Source: an uncultured Nitrosopumilaceae archaeon (GTDB lineage: Archaea; Thermoproteota; Nitrososphaeria; Nitrososphaerales; Nitrosopumilaceae). Taken from it: DNA of 5,669 bases. The number at the start of each line of letters is the position of its first letter. The first letter of the stretch is position 1. A program made the translations under genes and the position numbers. The notes under the pieces are model-generated. The model worked only from the letters and a program-made list of their open reading frames with translations, made no database searches and was not told the DNA's origin. Positions 4,302 to 5,669 of this stretch are shown here, piece after piece. The DNA lies in assembly GCA_937875805.1 (NCBI GenBank), contig CALFHG010000086.1, forward strand, positions 1 through 5,669, given 5' to 3'.

Positions 4302-5669
4302 TCAAACACGAATGATTCCGTTTTTGATTAAAAACTCCAATCCCTGAACAAAGGTTTCATCATCAATTTGTCCATCTGCCCACCATTCAGCATTGTTTTT
4401 GATCCATGAGGGGATCTCTTTAGTTTCCATTGTTTCTTGTTGTGTTTGAGGAATTACAATGATATCATTTTTTATCAAATATTTGATTCCTTGAATGAAT
4501 GTATTATCATCAATTGCATCTTCTGACCACCAACCAGCATTGTTTTTGATCCATTCAGGTATTGAAACATCATTTTGGTTTGTAACTTGATTAATTACAA
4601 TAGGAATTGTAGTCTTTGCAAAATTATTACCATCTAAATTATCAAAATTCAGATTAACGATTCCAGTTACATCTTCAGGAATCATAAATTCTGCTATGTT
4701 GTGTTTCTCTTTAGAATCAGTACTAGTTCCACTCTGTTCAAAAATTATTTTTTCATTTTGAGTAACTGAAAAATCATAAGTTGTAGAAACAGGTCTGTTC
4801 TTTAAGAAAATATCAGTCACATCAAAAATAATTTTTGCATTTGAACCAGACGTTGGATTTTCAGGTTCCATAGATGTTAAAATTCTAAACTGTCCATTTT
4901 CTGTAACTGAGCTTAAATGAACATAATCACGATCAGGTTTTATCACAAAATTCATTCCATTTTGATTAGAACCATTTTCAAATACGTTCAATAATTCTTT
5001 TTGATAAATAATAAAATGAACCACACGTCCATCAGAGAAAAAATCATCAATGGTTGTAATATTATCAGAGAGTTTGACTTCATTTACATATATTGAAAAT
5101 CCAGACACCAGTAAATCACCAAATGTTTTTGAAATTACAAGTTCTTCATGAACAATAGAGGTTTGATTGATGTTTGATTCACTCCACTCAAAAGGCATAG
5201 AATAACTGATTTCTTTTGAATTAGAGTCATATTGAAAATTAGAAATTTCATCATAATACGTAACTACATCAATGGTTTGCTCTCCAAAATTTGGATCAAC
5301 AAAATTGTGTTTAGTGGTTTGAGCAATAGATATTCCTGCATTAAAGAAAAGTGGCTCTTCTAATTTCTGGGAATAATCATCAGCTGTGAGTATGCTAATA
5401 TCAAATTTGTATAATCCACCTTCGCTAAGTTTTGGTCCTTTCACATGTACCATTCGACTTTCAAATCCCAATAAAGAGCCAAAAAGTCCATTATCAGTCT
5501 CTTCTTCAATTACAATAGAATCAGAATCTTCGGATACAAAATTAAAAACTATGAATCCATCATCTGCTTTGAACTCTTGCTCAAACAGAAAAGTTTCACC
5601 ACGATGAGATTTTATCAAGAATGTAACATCACGTAATGTAACTTTAGAATCAAAGTCAATCATTGAGAT
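4302..5669 (-). CDS. Large predicted exported protein with two C-terminal W-rich repeats (5' end outside window)
   Basis: The reading frame is open to the right edge. An ATG at 5663 gives 453 residues, but it leads straight into beta-domain sequence without a signal peptide, and two sense codons precede it. The true start is therefore probably outside. Residue numbers below count from that ATG. The N-terminal 250 residues are beta-rich and acidic with no motif I recognise. A stretch at about 266-350 (ENPTSGSNAKIIFDV..., then YDFSV and IFEQSGTS) looks like an Ig-like sheet domain of the kind common in thaumarchaeal exported proteins. The C-terminus carries two W-rich repeats at 368-405 and 417-453, and the protein ends with the second. 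Several N-x-S/T sites (for example N165, N201) would be compatible with surface glycosylation. It lies 36 nt upstream of the membrane protein and is probably in the same transcript. Function unknown; extracellular location inferred. Confidence 0.82.
   Translation of the reverse strand: MSMIDFDSKVTLRDVTFLIKSHRGETFLFEQEFKADDGFIVFNFVSEDSDSIVIEEETDNGLFGSLLGFESRMVHVKGPKLSEGGLYKFDISILTADDYSQKLEEPLFFNAGISIAQTTKHNFVDPNFGEQTIDVVTYYDEISNFQYDSNSKEISYSMPFEWSESNINQTSIVHEELVISKTFGDLLVSGFSIYVNEVKLSDNITTIDDFFSDGRVVHFIIYQKELLNVFENGSNQNGMNFVIKPDRDYVHLSSVTENGQFRILTSMEPENPTSGSNAKIIFDVTDIFLKNRPVSTTYDFSVTQNEKIIFEQSGTSTDSKEKHNIAEFMIPEDVTGIVNLNFDNLDGNNFAKTTIPIVINQVTNQNDVSIPEWIKNNAGWWSEDAIDDNTFIQGIKYLIKNDIIVIPQTQQETMETKEIPSWIKNNAEWWADGQIDDETFVQGLEFLIKNGIIRV
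4305..4562 (-). repeat. Two tandem W-rich repeats, C-terminal tail of the large exported protein
   Basis: The first copy is encoded at 4562-4449 (residues 368-405) and the second at 4415-4305 (417-453), with an 11-residue linker. Both contain W-I-K-N-N-A, then WW, I-D-D, F, Q-G and L-I-K-N. The copies are more alike here than in the 433-residue protein. A 20-bp stretch is identical in DNA between 4388-4407 and 4535-4554, exactly 147 bp (49 codons) apart. The linker is Gln/Thr/Glu-rich. Confidence 0.88.

Noticed and set aside
4326..4336. TTTTTAATC on the minus strand as an archaeal TATA box for the membrane protein and regulator genes
   Set aside because: It lies in the coding end of the upstream gene, no clear BRE is visible, and similar AT-rich strings occur throughout the window. 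I could not tell it from background.
5386..5607. Plus-strand open frame of 73 codons
   Set aside because: Antisense to the large exported protein. The Ser/Pro-rich translation is what the complement of an acidic, AT-rich gene gives.

Overview
The window is AT-rich and gene-dense, with very short or overlapping gene junctions. It looks like the chromosome of an ammonia-oxidising thaumarchaeon (Nitrososphaerota, Nitrosopumilus-like). The main reason is the pair of minus-strand proteins that end in tandem tryptophan-rich repeats (IPxW[IV][KR]N...WW......I[DS]D..F). From general knowledge these repeats are very common in predicted secreted proteins of that group. The lineage call is inferred from protein character and base composition, not from a marker gene.

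Left third, plus strand (1-2117): a tight three-gene run. It holds the C-terminal end of a MoxR-type AAA+ ATPase (cut by the left edge), a complete DUF58 protein with a von Willebrand A-like fold, and a complete membrane-anchored VWA protein of the BatA type. The junctions are 2 nt and a 1-nt TAATG overlap. This is the classic MoxR/DUF58/VWA cassette, thought to act as a chaperone-like or metal-dependent assembly system at the membrane. No BatD or TPR partner is present before the cassette ends.

Right two thirds, minus strand (5669 down to 2122): four genes that converge on the first cassette with only 4 nt between the two stop codons. In transcription order they are: (i) a large beta-rich, probably exported protein ending in two W-rich repeats, its 5' end off the right edge; (ii) after 36 nt containing a clear dyad, a small four-helix membrane protein with a striking histidine ladder; (iii) a tandem winged-helix regulator whose start overlaps the previous gene by 8 nt and is preceded by a good Shine-Dalgarno; (iv) a protein with a signal sequence and again two W-rich repeats in exactly the same 49-residue register. 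Its only possible starts lie inside the regulator gene, with up to 71 nt of overlap in the +1 frame.

The most interesting unit is this minus-strand group. A membrane protein, a DNA-binding protein and a surface protein are translationally interlocked, flanked by a second surface protein with the same C-terminal tail, and a possible operator lies in the only sizeable gap. A signalling or surface-remodelling role is inference. There is no RNA gene, CRISPR array, insertion sequence or non-coding stretch over 300 nt; the longest gap is 36 nt.
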